NCBI GenBank assembly: GCA_016217625.1
Contig: JACRHK010000083.1
Location: 1-5,953, forward strand
Source: Nitrospirota bacterium
GTDB taxonomy: Bacteria > Nitrospirota > RBG-16-64-22 > JACRHK01
DNA length: 5,953 nucleotides
Direction of reading: 5' to 3'
Part shown: positions 3,881 to 5,953 of the stretch, piece after piece
Numbering within the stretch: position 1 is the first letter of the stretch
Layout: every line of letters begins with the position of its first letter
The notes under the pieces: generated by a model
Seen by the model: only the letters and a program-made list of their open reading frames with translations
Database searches by the model: none
What the model was told of the DNA's origin: nothing
Made by a program: the position numbers and the translations under genes

Positions 3881-5953
3881 ATGGCAACGGCCCAACGACA
3901 GACCTTGCGAAGCAGGAAAGACTTCGGAACGATTCCAACCATCGTCGGCATTCCGGATCTGATTGCGATCCAGAAGGACTCGTTCCAGCGGTTTCTGCAG
4001 CTGGAGGTCCCCCCTCACGAGCGCCAGGACAACGGGCTGCAGGGCGTCTTCACCAGCGTCTTCCCCATCAGCGACGGAAGCGGGACGGCTTCCATCGAGT
4101 TCGTGGAGTACGCGCTCGGTGAGGTGAAGTACGATGTGCGGGAGTGCTTGCAGCGGGGGATGACCTATGCGGCGCCGCTGAAGATCAAGGTGCGGCTGGT
4201 CCTTTGGAACGCGCCGGGCGATCAGGGGACCAGGACGATCAAGGATGTCAAGGAGCAGGAGGTCTATTTGGGAGACCTTCCCTTGATGACCGATGACGGG
4301 ACCTTCATCATCAACGGCACGGAGCGGGTCGTGGTCAGCCAGTTACACCGCTCTCCGGGGGTCTTCTTCAGCCATGACAAGGGGCGGACCCATGCGAGCG
4401 GGAAGATCCTCTTCTCCGCGCGGGTGATCCCGTACCGCGGCTCCTGGCTCGATTTCGAGTTCGACGTCAAGGATATCCTGTACGTGCGGATCGACCGGCG
4501 GCGGAAGCTCCCCGCCTCTATTCTGCTGAAGGCCCTGGGCTACACCAACGAGGATCTGCTCCGGATGTACTACCCGGTGGAGGAGATCCTGATCGGCAAG
4601 GACCACTTCATGCGGAAGCTCAATCCGGACGTGCTGGTGGGCACCAAGGCCACGGTGACCATCACGGACAAGAAGACGCGGGAGCCGATCCTCAAGGACG
4701 GCCACAAGATCACCCGGGCGGCGCTGAAAAAGCTGGAGTCCTCCGGTATCACCGAGATCCCCATCACCCGCGAGGAGGTGATAGGGCGGGTCACCCCGCG
4801 CGACATCGTGGCGGAGAAGACGGGCGAGGTGATCCTGGAGTGCAACGAGAAACTCACCGAGGAGATCTTGGACCGGATCCGCGAGGCGGGCATCTCCAAG
4901 CTGGATCTGCTGTACATCGACGGGGTGACCGTCCTTCCGGCGCTCCGGGACACCCTGCTCATTGACCGGGTGAAGGAGCCGAAGGACGCCATCGAGGAGA
5001 TCTACAGGAGGCTCCGCCCCGGCGAACCGCCCACCCAGGCCATGGCGCGGGCGCTCTTCGACAATCTCTTCTTCAACGCCAAGCGCTACGACCTGTCGCC
5101 CGTCGGGCGGCTCAAGCTCAACAAGAAGCTGGGGCTGCCCATCCCCCTGGAGACCCGGGTGCTGACCGCCAAGGACCTGATCGAGGTCATTCGCTACCTG
5201 CTGGGTCTCCGCGTGGGCAAGGGGGAAGTGGACGACATCGACCATCTCGGCAACCGGCGCGTCCGGTCGGTGGGAGAGCTGCTGGAGAACCAGTTCCGGA
5301 TCGGCCTGGTCCGCATGGAGCGGGCCATCAAGGAGCGGATGAGCATCCAGGACCTGGAGAACATCCTCCCCCACGACCTCATCAACGCCAAGCCGGTGAC
5401 CGCGGCGGTTAAAGAGTTCTTCGGCTCCAGCCAGCTCTCGCAGTTCCTGGACCAGACGAACCCCCTGGCCGAGATCACCCACAAGCGGCGCCTGAGCGCG
5501 CTGGGGCCGGGCGGACTCACCCGGGAGCGCGCGGGGTTCGAGGTCCGCGACGTCCACCCCACGCACTACGGGAGAATCTGCCCCATCGAGACGCCGGAGG
5601 GGCCCAACATCGGCCTCATCACGAGCCTCGCCACCTACGGGCGGGTGAACGAGTTCGGCTTCATCGAGGCGCCGTACCGGAAGGTCCACAACGGGACGGC
5701 CACCGACGAGATCATCTACCTGTCGGCCATCGAGGGGGAGCAGTACGTCATCGCGCAGGCCAACACTCCCGTGGACGACAACGGACGGATCACCACCAAG
5801 AGCGTCTCGGTGCGCGTGGGAGGGGATTTTAGGATCGTCACGCCCGCCCAGGCGGACTTCATGGATATCTCCCCCAAGCAAATGGTCAGCGTCTCGGCCG
5901 CCCTCATCCCGTTCCTGGAGAACGACGACGCCAACCGCGCCCTGATGGGGTCC
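3881..5953 (+). CDS. rpoB: DNA-directed RNA polymerase subunit beta, N-terminal half (3'-truncated by window)
   Basis: The frame runs from ATG 3881 to the window edge: 691 codons of roughly 1,300. The beta subunit forms one pincer of RNA polymerase and part of its active centre. The N-terminus ([30 protein letters not shown]) is typical. The block [22 protein letters not shown] starts at residue 142. Rifampicin cluster I starts at residue 515 ([23 protein letters not shown], bases 5423 onward), then [28 protein letters not shown] and [13 protein letters not shown] (568–580). Numbering is shifted by +8 relative to E. coli in this area. Asp524, His534 and Ser539 correspond to E. coli D516, H526 and S531 and are all wild type. 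A region before the pocket (about 240–320) aligns with the lineage insertion of the E. coli protein. rpoC is expected downstream but lies outside the window. GGGAGAAAGAG (3869–3879) is a moderate ribosome binding site. Confidence 0.98.
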   Translation, partial: MATAQRQTLRSRKDFGTIPTIVGIPDLIAIQKDSFQRFLQLEVPPHERQDNGLQGVFTSVFPISDGSGTASIEFVEYALGEVKYDVRECLQRGMTYAAPLKIKVRLVLWNAPGDQGTRTIKDVKEQEVYLGDLPLMTDDGTFIINGTERVVVSQLHRSPGVFFSHDKGRTHASGKILFSARVIPYRGSWLDFEFDVKDILYVRIDRRRKLPASILLKALGYTNEDLLRMYYPVEEILIGKDHFMRKLNPDVLVGTKATVTITDKKTREPILKDGHKITRAALKKLESSGITEIPITREEVIGRVTPRDIVAEKTGEVILECNEKLTEEILDRIREAGISKLDLLYIDGVTVLPALRDTLLIDRVKEPKDAIEEIYRRLRPGEPPTQAMARALFDNLFFNAKRYDLSPVGRLKLNKKLGLPIPLETRVLTAKDLIEVIRYLLGLRVGKGEVDDIDHLGNRRVRSVGELLENQFRIGLVRMERAIKERMSIQDLENILPHDLINAKPVTAAVKEFFGSSQLSQFLDQTNPLAEITHKRRLSALGPGGLTRERAGFEVRDVHPTHYGRICPIETPEGPNIGLITSLATYGRVNEFGFIEAPYRKVHNGTATDEIIYLSAIEGEQYVIAQANTPVDDNGRITTKSVSVRVGGDFRIVTPAQADFMDISPKQMVSVSAALIPFLENDDANRALMGS

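Noticed and set aside
4343..5881. 512-codon open frame on the minus strand inside rpoB
   Set aside because: It is exactly antisense to a strongly conserved rpoB segment. Its protein is rich in Arg, Asp, Leu, Gly and His without recognisable motifs, as expected from a GC-rich reverse frame.

Overview
The window is a GC-rich (clearly above 55% in the genes) stretch of a bacterial chromosome. It carries the conserved translation/transcription cluster tuf–rpmG–tRNA-Trp–secE–nusG–rplK–rplA–rplJ–rplL–rpoB, all on the + strand. tuf is cut at the left edge and rpoB at the right edge. RpoB is nearly colinear with the E. coli beta subunit, shifted by only 5–8 residues through the first 580, including the lineage insertion before the rifampicin pocket. 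This fits a Gram-negative lineage such as Nitrospirota, NC10/Methylomirabilota, Desulfobacterota or a relative. That placement is an impression from the protein sequences and was not tested by search.

Layout: 1–154, last 50 codons of EF-Tu. 176–328, zinc-ribbon L33. 427–503, tRNA-Trp with encoded CCA. 623–808, SecE. 823–1353, NusG. 1429–1854, L11. 1908–2612, L1. 2694–2766, an L10-type autoregulatory leader. 2861–3376, L10. 3494–3856, L7/L12. 3881 to the end, 691 codons of the RNA polymerase beta subunit. No reading frame is broken and I see no mobile-element gene. The long minus-strand open frames are GC-rich shadows of these genes. No stretch above 300 bases lacks a gene.

Functionally the genes supply the ribosomal GTPase centre (EF-Tu, L11, L10, L7/L12), the L1 stalk, a large-subunit zinc protein, a tRNA, the translocon subunit SecE, the elongation factor NusG and RNA polymerase. 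They are probably transcribed together. The L10 leader is the one regulatory RNA I can identify firmly. I found no convincing promoter and no intrinsic terminator with a T-tract.

The unusual part lies between the genes. Four of the five longest gaps (rpmG–tRNA, tRNA–secE, rplA–rplJ, rplJ–rplL) hold arrays of degenerate 7-base units. One arm carries the unit and the other its reverse complement, so each gap can fold into a long imperfect hairpin. The unit differs between elements (AAAATGC in the first; a GTC core in the other three), but the 7-base step is constant. A second possible novelty is a palindrome just after the L10 leader whose 3' arm could pair with the leader's core stem and compete with it.
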